NCBI GenBank assembly: GCA_029227815.1 | Contig: CP118523.1 | Location: 2,480,001-2,544,000, forward strand | DNA length: 64,000 nt | Direction of reading: 5' to 3' | Origin: Clostridiaceae bacterium M8S5 | GTDB taxonomy: Bacteria > Bacillota > Clostridia > Tissierellales > MCWD3 | Part shown: piece after piece, positions 26,847-36,394 of the stretch | Numbering within the stretch: position 1 is the first letter of the stretch | Layout: each line of letters begins with the position of its first letter | Translations under genes and position numbers: made by a program | The notes under the pieces: model-generated | Told to the model about the DNA's origin: nothing | The model's input: the letters and a program-made list of their open reading frames with translations, nothing else | Database searches by the model: none

Positions 26847-27188
26847 CTAATCACCTAATTTCTCAAAATACAAAAATGATACTACAAATATCAGCATCAT
26901 CGCAATAAATGCTATTGCCATAATACCATTAACAATATTCTCTGCAATATGAATCCCTTTCATAAAGATTATAGTCATAATACCAACTACAGCTACAATA
27001 AAACCATTTCTACTAGCCTTGTTTATGTTGTTTTTAAATCTTTCATCGATAGGATGATTCAAATATTTAAACCAAACAAACCACCCAAACCAACTGTACC
27101 ATAATGGTTCATCTTTAATAATCCCCACCAACCCTAATAATGATAATAACCCTAGTAATGCAAGTGGATTAAATTGTTTTACTTTCAT
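26847..27188 (-). CDS. Small membrane protein (DUF3796-like)
   Basis: A 113-aa protein with about four hydrophobic spans and PLWYSWFGWFVWFKYLNHPIDERFKNNINKA, resembling DUF3796 proteins that are commonly paired with an XRE regulator. Its stop lies directly before the XRE start. The pair resembles that at 34584-35241. Function unknown. Confidence 0.7.
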   Translation of the reverse strand: MKVKQFNPLALLGLLSLLGLVGIIKDEPLWYSWFGWFVWFKYLNHPIDERFKNNINKASRNGFIVAVVGIMTIIFMKGIHIAENIVNGIMAIAFIAMMLIFVVSFLYFEKLGD

Positions 27189-27304
27189 ATCCTGTCACCT
27201 CTCATGTGATATATTTCTATCATGTTGTTATAAATATATCACATCGCTAAACTATTTGTCAACTTAATAAAATAATTTATTTACTTGTATACTATTTATT
27301 AGAA

Positions 27305-27328
27305 GGGATATCTTATATAAGACATCCC
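27305..27328. terminator. Hairpin terminator GGGATATCTTA..GACATCCC
   Basis: GGGATaTCTTA pairs with TAAGAcATCCC around a minimal loop, between two minus-strand genes. Confidence 0.65.
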
Positions 27329-27508
27329 TATTGTTATTATAGATGATTGTTCTGATTACAATGGTTTGAATAATCACGTGAAAGATATAAGTTCCTAAGC
27401 TATACCGTTTTTTGTGTTATACTGTTTACCACTAGTTCACAGAAATCAGAACTAAATGTTACAATTTATTTTTTTATACTTCCCTAACTATTTATCTATT
27501 GAACATTC

Positions 27509-27973
27509 CTACAGTGCAACTACTTGATAACCTATTTCTGTGATTTTGTTATCTATTATTTCAACTCCTATACCATGCTCCTTTTCAAAAGTTGACTCAA
27601 ACAAAATCCCTATCCTTCGTTGTTCTTTTACGAAACTATATGGTACATATACTGCTTTGAACTTTAGCAAATTTTTCATTACCTTCTTGTTGCTAACTTT
27701 AGATGAATGTGAATCAAAATCTTTTTTTCTATAACAATCTTTATATTCATCAACAACACTACAATAATACAAATATAACTGTTCTTCACACTCTGCTATT
27801 ATAACATCTTTGTTTTGTTCAAATTCTTTAAACGACAACTTTTGCATTTCTTCAATTTCTTCTTCTTCTTTAGCAAGAATTAGAAGTTCCCCTGTAAATG
27901 TGCTTCCAAAAATAGTTAGTTCATAGTCTCTTCTCCAAAATTCATCGTACCTAATATCACCAAAAATATTCAT
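27509..27973 (-). CDS. DUF6985/DUF2004-like protein
   Basis: A 154-aa acidic soluble protein starting MNIFGDIRYDEFWRRDYELTIFGSTF. The start resembles DUF6985/DUF2004-like proteins, often seen near toxin immunity genes; this is a weak recall. ATG at 27973 has AAGGGGG about 12 nt upstream; an in-frame GTG at 28012 has no good site. Its 5' end and upstream DNA are duplicated at 33056-33200. Confidence 0.6.
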   Translation of the reverse strand: MNIFGDIRYDEFWRRDYELTIFGSTFTGELLILAKEEEEIEEMQKLSFKEFEQNKDVIIAECEEQLYLYYCSVVDEYKDCYRKKDFDSHSSKVSNKKVMKNLLKFKAVYVPYSFVKEQRRIGILFESTFEKEHGIGVEIIDNKITEIGYQVVAL

Positions 27974-28012
27974 CTGATTTCTTATCCCCCTTATGCTTTG
28001 GTATAATGACAC

Positions 28013-28451
28013 ATGTTTATATTATACAATACATTTTGTAGTATTTCACTTATATTGGTAAAAAAAATGCTATATAATTAAATTAATATCATGACTTAAA
28101 ATAGTGCATTAAAAAAATCATCTGAGGAAGATAACCTTTTCGTTTGCTTTCTTTATTTTGAGGCATGGAAAATAAGCAAATGGTAAATCTGCAGATTCAA
28201 TATTTGTTATAATAGTTTATAGGAATTTTATGAAATTGTTTTCATGTAAAAATTAAACTGGCTTATATATCAAACTCTTCATTAGTTGGTAGCTTTAGTA
28301 GAATTTAAAAATTACCTTAATATAAAACAGCATAAAAACATCTCCAACCACGTATATATGATTGGAGATAAAAAATAATTTCTATTATTTTGCCTGCCTA
28401 CTTAAAACAGGAATTTAATTACCATCTATAGACTGAGTCACTATAGATAAA
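28013..28451. other. Intergenic gap with a terminator hairpin
   Basis: ATCTCCAA (28340-28347) pairs with TTGGAGAT (28362-28369), a likely terminator for the large gene to its right. The rest of the 440 nt shows no gene, apart from the DUF6985-like gene's promoter region. Confidence 0.5.
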
Positions 28452-31400
28452 TCAGTTATTTTGCTCTTTTGTTATTTCAAATACTTTATCCTCATAATCA
28501 GTAGCTCTAATAATAACCTTTTTGGTCTCACCTAATGGAAAATAGCTAGCCGGTACTGCTATTACTTTTTTCATAAGCCATCCTATACCCTTGTTATCAA
28601 TACTGTAGCTATAGTCTTTCCCACCTATTGTTACATTTGTTATGGCATTAATATAGTTATTTTCTAGTTTATCACTAGTGCCACCAAGTACTATTATAAC
28701 ATCCTTACTGGACTTCAAAGTCACAGAGTTTTCTTTAAGAATATCATATAGGTTTTCATTACCAATACCTACACTTTTAGGTACAGAATTCTTTTTATTC
28801 GATTCATCCACATTTTTTACATTTATCTCAAAGTTTGCAGTAAGGTACCCGTTTGACTCTATTTTTAGAGTATAACTTTTGTTATTAGTAAATTTGCTTT
28901 TATCCACGGTTAATACATTGTAAGAATAAAAACCATAGCCTTCTTTACTAAATTTATAATCGCTATCTTTAACAAGCTCTATATCATCTAACTTCACAGC
29001 TGTAATAGAATTCATATATGTTTGTGACGTATAACCTCCTAGAGTAATTTTTACATCATTAGCTCCTAAAAGATTTAACATCTTTTCATCAATCAACTTA
29101 TCTCCTTTTACAAGCTTTGCTGGGTTTTCTTCTTCCGTAATAGTTATACTAAAAGTTTTATCCTTGTAACCAGTTGATTTTATTGTTATATGGTTAGATC
29201 CTAAAGATACTTTATCGGTAATAAAGAATTTATTTGAGTTACTATTAATTCCAACATCGATTGGTTTATAATCTATATTACCAATAGTAACCTTTGTAAT
29301 GGCATTACCATAAACGGAATTGAATATACCATCATTTATTAGCACCTTTAACTCTGTACCCATCGGCACTTTTTTACCATCCTGTGCAAATGTCACGTAA
29401 CTCGGTACTTTTAAAGCATCATTACTTATTTTTACATTAAACTTTTTATTCTTGTAATTAGTAGCCTTAATGACAATCTTATAGCTTCTTTCCTTTGTAA
29501 ATAGGTTACCCTTGAGAACTATGTTGTTAAATGACTTGCTATATTCTACTTTTTGCTCATTTACCATAACCTCTGTTATAGCATCACTGTAGTTTTTATC
29601 CATAGTTTCAGAAATGGTGATTTCCACATCCGAACCCGTTTTATAGGTGTTTTTCTCATCGTCAAGTTCAACATAGTTTGGAACCTTCTTTAAGTTGCCT
29701 TTTAAATTATTTGGTGTAAAACTAAAAGTATAGTCATTATAACCATTGGCCTTTATCTTAAGTACATGTTGTTTATCGTTAGCATATTGTCCTGAATCAG
29801 AGCCGAATAGTTTAGATCTTAGAACAATTGTATCACCTACGACCTCATATGCACCACTGTTCCCTCCTACCTGGCTATCATTAAATAGTCCTTTAGCATC
29901 AAGATAAACACTTGTTAAGGAAGCTATATAATCCGATGTAAATCCTTTTACAATAATATTATTTGCATCATCTTGTTTAGCTTTTATATTCTTAGGTGTC
30001 TCTTTAGACATATTAATACTAATACTTGTCGTCTTGTAACCTTCTGAAGTAAATACAAATATATTTTTTCCTGTTACAAAGCTATTATCACTAGCTTTAA
30101 AGGTAATAGTATTCTTATTTTTATCTATACTGTATCTTAGATAATTGGAATTTATCTTTATATTGATAATCTTATCAGCCCAATCATCTGCTCCATTGTT
30201 TTCTCCATACGTAATAACAATATCATTGCCATACATCACTTTCTTTGATGATAGCGTAGGTGTTTCTTTTGCTGTAGCTTGGCTATATTGATACATATCA
30301 CCTAATACACCATCATGAAGCATATTTTTAACATAGTATGGCTTATTAACATATAAACCTTTTGGTACATCATAGTTAATGTCTACTATCTGTGATAGAG
30401 TAGGCATTCCCGGTAGACTATCAAAGTAATCTTTAAAGGTTACATAGTTTCCATTATCTTCATATCCAACCTTATTCTTATAGTAAATATAATCTACAAC
30501 CTTATCACTCTCATTTGTTAAAATAGCATCTTTCTTAAATAATCCCCACCAGTTTAAAGTTGCCTTAACATAAGGCGTCGCCATATCCAACTCTGTTAAG
30601 ATTTTTGCATTTGCAAGATGGTCAAAATCATAGATAACATTTGCCCTTATAGAACCTCCTCCTGTTCCACTAGAACCATTAATACTTGCGGATGTTACAG
30701 CATCTACTTTTCCATGGAACTGGTTACTTTTCAATGCTTTTCCATCATATTTTGGATTCTCTGATCCTGCTGGTGCTTTGACCAACTCGAATGTTTTCTT
30801 ATAATCTTCAAATCCTGTAGCCTTAACAACTATAGTATGTTTCCCTACTGTAAGCTTACTTAATGCATCATTTTCAAGTCTAATCAGATTAGATACTACA
30901 TGCCATTCTTTACAATCCCCTTCTAATTTTTGATCATCTAATAAAACAGTGTGAACTGGATTGATAATAGCATAATTAAAGTCAGTTAATTCAAATAAAA
31001 GATCATTATGTGCCCACCAGTTGAAATTACTATTAAGTAATAATTCCCCTGCACGTTCAATAAGTTCAAAGGTCACTTTTACGTCGTTAAAACCATTAGA
31101 TTTAATAACAACTGTATGCATACCATTCCTATCATCAATTGCAGTAGATTTTGCCAATATAATTATCTTACCGTCTTCTACCCTAAACTCAACAGGTACT
31201 CTTGTAGTCTCACTCTTACCATAATCTTTTAATACTTCGTATATATTAGCTTGCCATTTCTTAGCATTTATTGATGTGTTATCAAATTTGATAACAATGT
31301 CATTACCTAAAAGCGTTCTTTCTTTCTCTAATGTCAAAGCTGGTACACTGGTATCCACTGGCTTTGAACCCTCGTTTTCTGTATTAAACGTTGTCTTCTC

Positions 31401-32570
31401 TAACTCACTTCTAACTTTTCCATTTTCATCATAGTCAACCAAGTAGTAGTCAGAGTAACTAACGGGACCAGAAACAAGTATCCTATCAGGATCTTCATTT
31501 TCTATAACTCCTGTAAAATCTTTTTCTCCTGAGCCTAGCTTAATTGTGTCAGATAGATTGTTATCCGTTTTATTTGTAACCTTTACACTAGCTACTTCAT
31601 TAGGATTTATCTCAAACTTCACAATTGTACCTTGATCGTTAACTTTAGTCGGATTGAGAGCTACGTCATTCAATGTAAAATCGTAATCATAAATAGAACC
31701 TGTAGTAATGGCAAGTACCCCATAATGAACCTGCTCTATATTAGTTATACGACTTTTCACCTCATCTATTATCTTTCCACTGCTTTGTACATCGTTATAT
31801 TTCACATCTACAACAGCATACTGCCCTCCATTTTCTACGACAGATACTCCCGTAAAAAGGTTCTCTAACATTAGAAACTTTATGTCCCCATATAATCCAT
31901 TATTGTTATAATCCTGCCTATTCTTTTCAGTTCTATTAGATGTAGTGTTAATACTAGAATCATGGCTTGTAGCTGTCCCTGTAATTTTAAACTGAATATT
32001 TTTGTCATCAATTCTTTCTACATTAACATTTGTACCCGTTGGTTGAGAGCCAACTAAGCTTGCACCAGTTATTGTATCAACAGGCCCACCGTTAAAACTT
32101 GCAAATTTAGCATTACTATTTCTCTTAATTGAAACCTTAACAATTGTATCAAAAGTTCCTTGTTTAGATTGATTTTCAACAATCTCCGTAGGGGAGATTA
32201 TTAAATCCTTTGCAGTTAGTCTATTTGGGTCACCACTTATAGACTTACCATTTTTCTTCTTGATTTTATTTTCTATTTCAGAGATTGTAATTTTAGTATT
32301 CATATTTTCATCGGCTAATAATTCATACCAATTACCTAACTTATCTTTATAGTAAATTTTATTAGATTTTTCTTTGATTATACTTCTTGCAGCATCAATA
32401 AATTTCTCAAGGGTGAGGATTTCTGCATTTTCACCAAGTTCAAAAAGATGTTCTCCTATGAGTAAAGCGTTTCCATCTATTTGCAAATTCTCCTGTTCTG
32501 TAATAGCAAAAGCTATTGTAAAATTAACCAGTAATAACCCCAAGAAAATACTAATAATTTTTTTCTTCAT
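28452..32570 (-). CDS. Large secreted protein with Shr-like hemoglobin-interacting repeats
   Basis: A 1372-aa exported protein (signal peptide KKKIISIFLGLLLVNFTIAFA). The N-terminal part holds GGPVDTITGASLVGSQ and later VDAVTSASING, reminiscent of the D-x-x-TGAS/T motifs of FMN-binding domains, though Ser replaces Thr. The C-terminal two-thirds carry about eight repeats, each starting GNDIVI/G.DV.I and ending in I.I.A.GY.D..F.I, typical of the Shr-like hemoglobin-interacting domain (old DUF1533, PF07550). No LPXTG or membrane anchor is visible. A Fur-like site about 440 nt upstream supports heme/iron acquisition. ATG at 32570 follows AGGAGG. Confidence 0.75.
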   Translation of the reverse strand: MKKKIISIFLGLLLVNFTIAFAITEQENLQIDGNALLIGEHLFELGENAEILTLEKFIDAARSIIKEKSNKIYYKDKLGNWYELLADENMNTKITISEIENKIKKKNGKSISGDPNRLTAKDLIISPTEIVENQSKQGTFDTIVKVSIKRNSNAKFASFNGGPVDTITGASLVGSQPTGTNVNVERIDDKNIQFKITGTATSHDSSINTTSNRTEKNRQDYNNNGLYGDIKFLMLENLFTGVSVVENGGQYAVVDVKYNDVQSSGKIIDEVKSRITNIEQVHYGVLAITTGSIYDYDFTLNDVALNPTKVNDQGTIVKFEINPNEVASVKVTNKTDNNLSDTIKLGSGEKDFTGVIENEDPDRILVSGPVSYSDYYLVDYDENGKVRSELEKTTFNTENEGSKPVDTSVPALTLEKERTLLGNDIVIKFDNTSINAKKWQANIYEVLKDYGKSETTRVPVEFRVEDGKIIILAKSTAIDDRNGMHTVVIKSNGFNDVKVTFELIERAGELLLNSNFNWWAHNDLLFELTDFNYAIINPVHTVLLDDQKLEGDCKEWHVVSNLIRLENDALSKLTVGKHTIVVKATGFEDYKKTFELVKAPAGSENPKYDGKALKSNQFHGKVDAVTSASINGSSGTGGGSIRANVIYDFDHLANAKILTELDMATPYVKATLNWWGLFKKDAILTNESDKVVDYIYYKNKVGYEDNGNYVTFKDYFDSLPGMPTLSQIVDINYDVPKGLYVNKPYYVKNMLHDGVLGDMYQYSQATAKETPTLSSKKVMYGNDIVITYGENNGADDWADKIINIKINSNYLRYSIDKNKNTITFKASDNSFVTGKNIFVFTSEGYKTTSISINMSKETPKNIKAKQDDANNIIVKGFTSDYIASLTSVYLDAKGLFNDSQVGGNSGAYEVVGDTIVLRSKLFGSDSGQYANDKQHVLKIKANGYNDYTFSFTPNNLKGNLKKVPNYVELDDEKNTYKTGSDVEITISETMDKNYSDAITEVMVNEQKVEYSKSFNNIVLKGNLFTKERSYKIVIKATNYKNKKFNVKISNDALKVPSYVTFAQDGKKVPMGTELKVLINDGIFNSVYGNAITKVTIGNIDYKPIDVGINSNSNKFFITDKVSLGSNHITIKSTGYKDKTFSITITEEENPAKLVKGDKLIDEKMLNLLGANDVKITLGGYTSQTYMNSITAVKLDDIELVKDSDYKFSKEGYGFYSYNVLTVDKSKFTNNKSYTLKIESNGYLTANFEINVKNVDESNKKNSVPKSVGIGNENLYDILKENSVTLKSSKDVIIVLGGTSDKLENNYINAITNVTIGGKDYSYSIDNKGIGWLMKKVIAVPASYFPLGETKKVIIRATDYEDKVFEITKEQNN

Positions 32571-32659
32571 ATTCCTATTCCTCCTAAAACTACTTTTTAG
32601 CAACAGTAATATTATCACTGTCGTCACTTATAGATATTTTAAATTTCATCATCTTTAAA

Positions 32660-33009
32660 TAAGTCTTTATAGTTATAATGCTACTAGCTTTGCATCCAAT
32701 GATACTAAGTTGTCATCTACATATAGTCTCTATCCACTTGCTTTTTATTTCCTTTGATACTTTTACTATGAATGTCGAAGAATCCATAAAAGATTCCTTA
32801 AGTGTCCCTGAGAAAACCTCATGTTCTCCTACTTGCTAAAATAGTTTTAAATTACCTCTACTGTTTTAAATCACAATATCTCGCTTGCTACTTTACGAAT
32901 TTTGTATGAAAATTTTGTTCTTTAACTACTATCATTCCAAATACCTCATATATAAGTAATCTAATCCATTACTCAATCCATACCCTCCTATTCTTATTTT
33001 TTATATATA
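32660..33009. other. Upstream region of the large gene, with a possible relic
   Basis: No intact gene. One minus-strand frame near 32720-32850 reads VGEHEVFSGTLKESFMDSST and continues into VKVSKEIKSKW before stops; it could be the debris of a secreted-protein gene or chance. The region should also hold the 5' leader of the large gene. Confidence 0.3.
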
Positions 33010-33027
33010 TTGATTATCATTATCAAT
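33010..33027. promoter_or_regulatory. Fur-box-like palindrome
   Basis: TTGATTATCATTATCAAT contains TGATTATCATTATCA, one mismatch from the 7-1-7 Fur consensus TGATAATNATTATCA. It lies upstream of the hemoglobin-interacting-repeat gene. Assignment by motif only. Confidence 0.6.
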
Positions 33028-33055
33028 TGTAGCATATATTTTCGCCTTTGTAAAT

Positions 33056-33200
33056 AATAGTTAGTTCATAATCTCTTCTCCAAAATTCATCATACCTAAT
33101 ATCTCCAAAAACATCATCTATTTCTTATCCCCTTATGCTTTAGTATAATGACACATGTTTGTATTAATTTTGTAGTATTTCTCTTAAATTGGTAAAAAAA
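33056..33200 (-). pseudogene. Truncated duplicate of the 5' end of the gene at 27509
   Basis: About 145 bp aligns with 27911-28068: the same TTCATARTCTCTTCTCCAAA, CATACCTAATATC, CTTATGCTTTRGTATAATG and ACACATGTTT blocks in the same orientation. Only the first part of the DUF6985-like reading frame and its upstream DNA remain. The two copies flank the large secreted-protein gene. Confidence 0.75.
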
Positions 33201-33231
33201 TAAGGAGGCCTCAAAAGACATCCTTTTTCCC

Positions 33232-33654
33232 CTAATATTTAGCTATCGTATTTATATCTTCAACTATTATCCAATCATCCATGTTTTTCTGTTTATTAAG
33301 CTTTAAGGGCTCTATTTCTTTAACATTTTCTATCTCTATTAAGCAGAGATATTTCTTTCCTGCCCATCTTTTTATCTGAGCATCGCTAAGTATAAGCTTG
33401 TTTAGATTTTCACTCACTAATGTCTTTGATTCTTCTTCAGTCATCTTTTCAGAGTTAAATACACAGCAAACTGTTGCACTAGCTCTAATAATACCATCTC
33501 CGTTATTTTCTATAAAAAACAGTTTTTCTCCGACAGATACTCTACCATAAGGTACTTTTCTCCCTGCCGCACCTCTTATTATCATTGATTTGCTTCCTTC
33601 TAAAATTTTTGATAGCTCTTTTGCCCTTCTATCTGTATACACTAAATGCTCCAT
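33232..33654 (-). CDS. ASCH/PUA-like domain protein
   Basis: A 140-aa soluble protein: KSMIIRGAAGRKVPYGRVSVGEKLFFIENNGDGIIRASATV looks like the beta-barrel of ASCH/EVE-type PUA folds, which bind nucleic acids or modified bases, and it ends with MDDWIIVEDI. Function unknown. ATG at 33654 has GGAGGAAG upstream. Confidence 0.6.
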   Translation of the reverse strand: MEHLVYTDRRAKELSKILEGSKSMIIRGAAGRKVPYGRVSVGEKLFFIENNGDGIIRASATVCCVFNSEKMTEEESKTLVSENLNKLILSDAQIKRWAGKKYLCLIEIENVKEIEPLKLNKQKNMDDWIIVEDINTIAKY

Positions 33655-33724
33655 CTATCTTCCTCCTAATCAAAGAATTTAAGATAATTATAAAGGTTAC
33701 AGTTAGTGTAAAGTCAAGTTATGG

Positions 33725-34558
33725 TTAACTTCTTTTTTTGACAGGCAATATAAGCTCTGTAATATACTCATGTTCACTGACAGTTGAAATGACATCGATT
33801 ATATAATTTTCTGTAGCTCTTCCTGTATATATATAATTATTGCTTTCAATCCATTCAAGCATTTTCTGATAAGTCTCACTCATTGTTTTATAACTTCCGT
33901 AATGATATGCAACTACTGCTAAAAAATCTCCATATTTTCTAACAACACCTTTAATTTCTTTGCCTACTGACACTTTAACTAAAACTTCAATATCTGCACT
34001 ACTATAGTCAAAGTTTTTATGATCATCATAATATATAGCCATCATTGTACCGGACATATGGAGATTATTTTTTTCTACCAGGTTGTTTAATTTAGTAAAC
34101 CTCAGATAAAATTCATCATCACTGCACTTTCCTATATATCTTGAATAAGCGACATAACAAGCAGGTATTTGTTTAAGCTTTATATCTACTGTACTTGAAT
34201 GTTTTTTTTCATCTTGGTTGATGTATAATTTCAATCTATTCTTTAAGATAGTTTGCTCTGCTATATTCTTTTCTATTTCTTTACACTTTTGCTCTAACAT
34301 TTTAGAATTATACTCTAAATCATCTCTTTTTAAAAGTAGCTTAATTTCTTTGAGAGAAAAACCAGCTTTCTTGAAATGTTTTATAGTGTTGATTGCCAAT
34401 AATTGTTCATGCGAATAATATCTATAGTTGCTTTGGTTATCTACTTTTTTCGGTTGTAGTAAGTTTATATTATCATAATAATGTAATGTCCTAATAGGAA
34501 TATTGCATATCTTTGATACCTCTCCGATTAAATAATACTTTTCTTTACTATTGTCCAA
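33725..34558 (-). CDS. MerR-family regulator with GyrI-like effector domain
   Basis: A 277-aa regulator of the BmrR/BltR type. Residues about 8-75 form the MerR winged HTH (YLIGEVSKICNIPIRTLHYYDNINLLQPKKV), a long dimerisation helix follows, and the C-terminal part (ACYVAYSRYIGKCSD .. TYQKMLEWIESNNYIYTG .. YITELILPVKK) matches GyrI-like multidrug-binding domains. No efflux pump is adjacent. Probably responds to a hydrophobic cation. Confidence 0.85.
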   Translation of the reverse strand: MDNSKEKYYLIGEVSKICNIPIRTLHYYDNINLLQPKKVDNQSNYRYYSHEQLLAINTIKHFKKAGFSLKEIKLLLKRDDLEYNSKMLEQKCKEIEKNIAEQTILKNRLKLYINQDEKKHSSTVDIKLKQIPACYVAYSRYIGKCSDDEFYLRFTKLNNLVEKNNLHMSGTMMAIYYDDHKNFDYSSADIEVLVKVSVGKEIKGVVRKYGDFLAVVAYHYGSYKTMSETYQKMLEWIESNNYIYTGRATENYIIDVISTVSEHEYITELILPVKKRS

Positions 34559-34583
34559 AGTATTTATACTCCTCCCTAGCTAT

Positions 34584-35036
34584 TTAATATACCTTGTTGT
34601 AGTATATCTTAAGTACACATTTTACAAGAGTAATAAAAGAAAGTACTGATAATAGTATAAAAAACACCTTTTTATCAAAAAATCCAGATATAATTGTTGC
34701 TAGCGCTACTGCTACTAATGTTATATTAAACCCTGAAAGACCTATTTTATCTTTGATATATTGATTTCTCTCGTCCTTTTCTTTAGTGTAAAGTTCTTTT
34801 AATTTACTTTCATTTTTTAGAGCCTTTGTAAATGTATATATATCCTTAAATGCAAATCCCACTACGCATAAAAATATACCCATTTGGAAGCCTATAATAA
34901 AACCACCTAAAAAATCGTCATCAGCAAAGTATATGCTTCCAAATCTATTTGAAAACATTACAGCGACACAAGAAAACAATATCAATATTATATATAGGTT
35001 TATTCTCTTTTTTAATACATCCCTAAAATCTTTCAT
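34584..35036 (-). CDS. Small membrane protein paired with an XRE regulator
   Basis: A 150-aa protein with four predicted spans (LYIILILFSCVAVMFS, GGFIIGFQMGIFLCVVGFAF, ITLVAVALATIISGF, FFILLSVLSFITLVKCV) and a charged middle loop KELYTKEKDERNQYIKDKIG, as in DUF2178/DUF3796-like proteins. ATG at 35036 has AGGAGGTG upstream. It follows the XRE gene directly, probably one operon. Confidence 0.7.
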   Translation of the reverse strand: MKDFRDVLKKRINLYIILILFSCVAVMFSNRFGSIYFADDDFLGGFIIGFQMGIFLCVVGFAFKDIYTFTKALKNESKLKELYTKEKDERNQYIKDKIGLSGFNITLVAVALATIISGFFDKKVFFILLSVLSFITLVKCVLKIYYNKVY

Positions 35037-35037
35037 A

Positions 35038-35241
35038 CTACACCTCCTCATTATCTAAATCAAAAACTTCTTCAATCGTCATTCCAAAATATTTAGCTAT
35101 TTTATAAGCTAGCACAAGTGATGCAGTATATTTTTCACATTCAATACTAGTGATTGTTTGTCTGGTAACACCCACAGCATTAGCTAACTCCTCTTGAGAT
35201 ATTTTCCTTTCTTTTCTAAGTATTTTAATTTTACTTTTCAG
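35038..35241 (-). CDS. XRE-family HTH regulator, possible CTG start
   Basis: A 67-aa HTH protein: IKILRKERKISQEELANAVGVTRQTITSIECEKYTASLVLAYKIAKYF. GGAGGTG lies 7 nt before a CTG at 35241 that would start the usual M-K-S-K-I-K. The in-frame TTG at 35256 coincides with the Shine-Dalgarno, so a CTG start is inferred. Confidence 0.75.
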   Translation of the reverse strand: MKSKIKILRKERKISQEELANAVGVTRQTITSIECEKYTASLVLAYKIAKYFGMTIEEVFDLDNEEV

Positions 35242-35513
35242 GCATCCCACCTCCAATATTACGTTTTTTTAATAAATATATTTGTATAGCCCACTTTGCA
35301 TTTTTAGTATAGTTTACTTTGCATCTTTTGTCAATAGTATTATTCTTAAAAACACTGGAATTACATGAACATAATATATCAATATTAAAAATTCATTTTA
35401 TTATATACTCTCCTTGCTTTAATTTAACTACAATTTTATTTTTTTACTATTGTGCTTAATTATGTTATAATCCAAATAACACTATATAAATCATTGCAAG
35501 GAGATGATATTAA

Positions 35514-36257
35514 ATGAAAAAAACAGGCATAGAATTTAAAAATACTGTTTATGGTTATTGGTCAAAGCTTTATAACTGCAATATAGAAAATTTTAAAAAA
35601 GAAGGCATATTTGTTATTAGAGAAAATAACCTTTCAGAAAATTTAATTATTCAATATAATATAGATAAAATGAAATTAATAAGAGTGTCCCCTAAACTGG
35701 CAAATAAATTAAACTTACCAATTGGATATAATTCTACTTATATAGAAGATATATTTGAGATTTTAAAAGAACAGAAACTTAAAATTACAAGCCAAAATAC
35801 ACTATTAGACCACTTTCTTGATGCAAAAAATTTTAAACCATTTAAAGCTGAAAACAATTATACTTTACGTCAATTAGACCCAATCGCAGATGATAAATAT
35901 TTACAAGAATTATACGCATGTTGCAGTGATGAAGATTTAGACGAAGCTGATATATACATAGACAAGCCAGATCCTATAATATTTGGATACTTTGATAATG
36001 ACAAAATGATTGCATATGCAAGTCATAGATACTGGGATGATATTATAGCAGATATGGGTGTCCTGATACACCCTAAATATAGAGGTCAAGGATTAGGAAA
36101 ATCAGTGATTTCACGATTATGCGAGTGGAATATTAAGCATAAAATAGTTCCTATGTATAGAGTGTTTAGTTATCACACTACCTCAATAAAAATACCTATT
36201 GCACTTGGTTTTAAAGAAATAGTACCTGTGTCTTCGATAAGAATATTACAAGATTAG
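35514..36257 (+). CDS. GNAT family N-acetyltransferase
   Basis: A 247-aa protein with an N-terminal part of about 110 aa of unknown type and a C-terminal GNAT domain: YASHRYWDDIIADMGVLIHPKYRGQGLGKSVISRLCEW carries the acetyl-CoA loop. Substrate unknown. ATG at 35514 has AAGGAG; a TTTACT-17-TATAAT promoter lies upstream. Confidence 0.8.
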   Translation: MKKTGIEFKNTVYGYWSKLYNCNIENFKKEGIFVIRENNLSENLIIQYNIDKMKLIRVSPKLANKLNLPIGYNSTYIEDIFEILKEQKLKITSQNTLLDHFLDAKNFKPFKAENNYTLRQLDPIADDKYLQELYACCSDEDLDEADIYIDKPDPIIFGYFDNDKMIAYASHRYWDDIIADMGVLIHPKYRGQGLGKSVISRLCEWNIKHKIVPMYRVFSYHTTSIKIPIALGFKEIVPVSSIRILQD

Positions 36258-36356
36258 TTTTTAAAAATTTGTTTTTTTTATTTTATTTAGTATAAGTTTC
36301 ATATCACCATTTATATTCTTACTTCGCATCTTTTGTCAATAGTATATTTTAAAAAA

Positions 36357-36384
36357 AGAACCGCTTAAAAAATTAAGCAGTTCT
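36357..36384. terminator. Bidirectional terminator
   Basis: AGAACcGCTTA pairs with TAAGCaGTTCT; A and T runs on both sides. It separates the converging GNAT and alkylsulfatase-like genes. Confidence 0.8.
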
Positions 36385-36394
36385 TTTTATTTTA

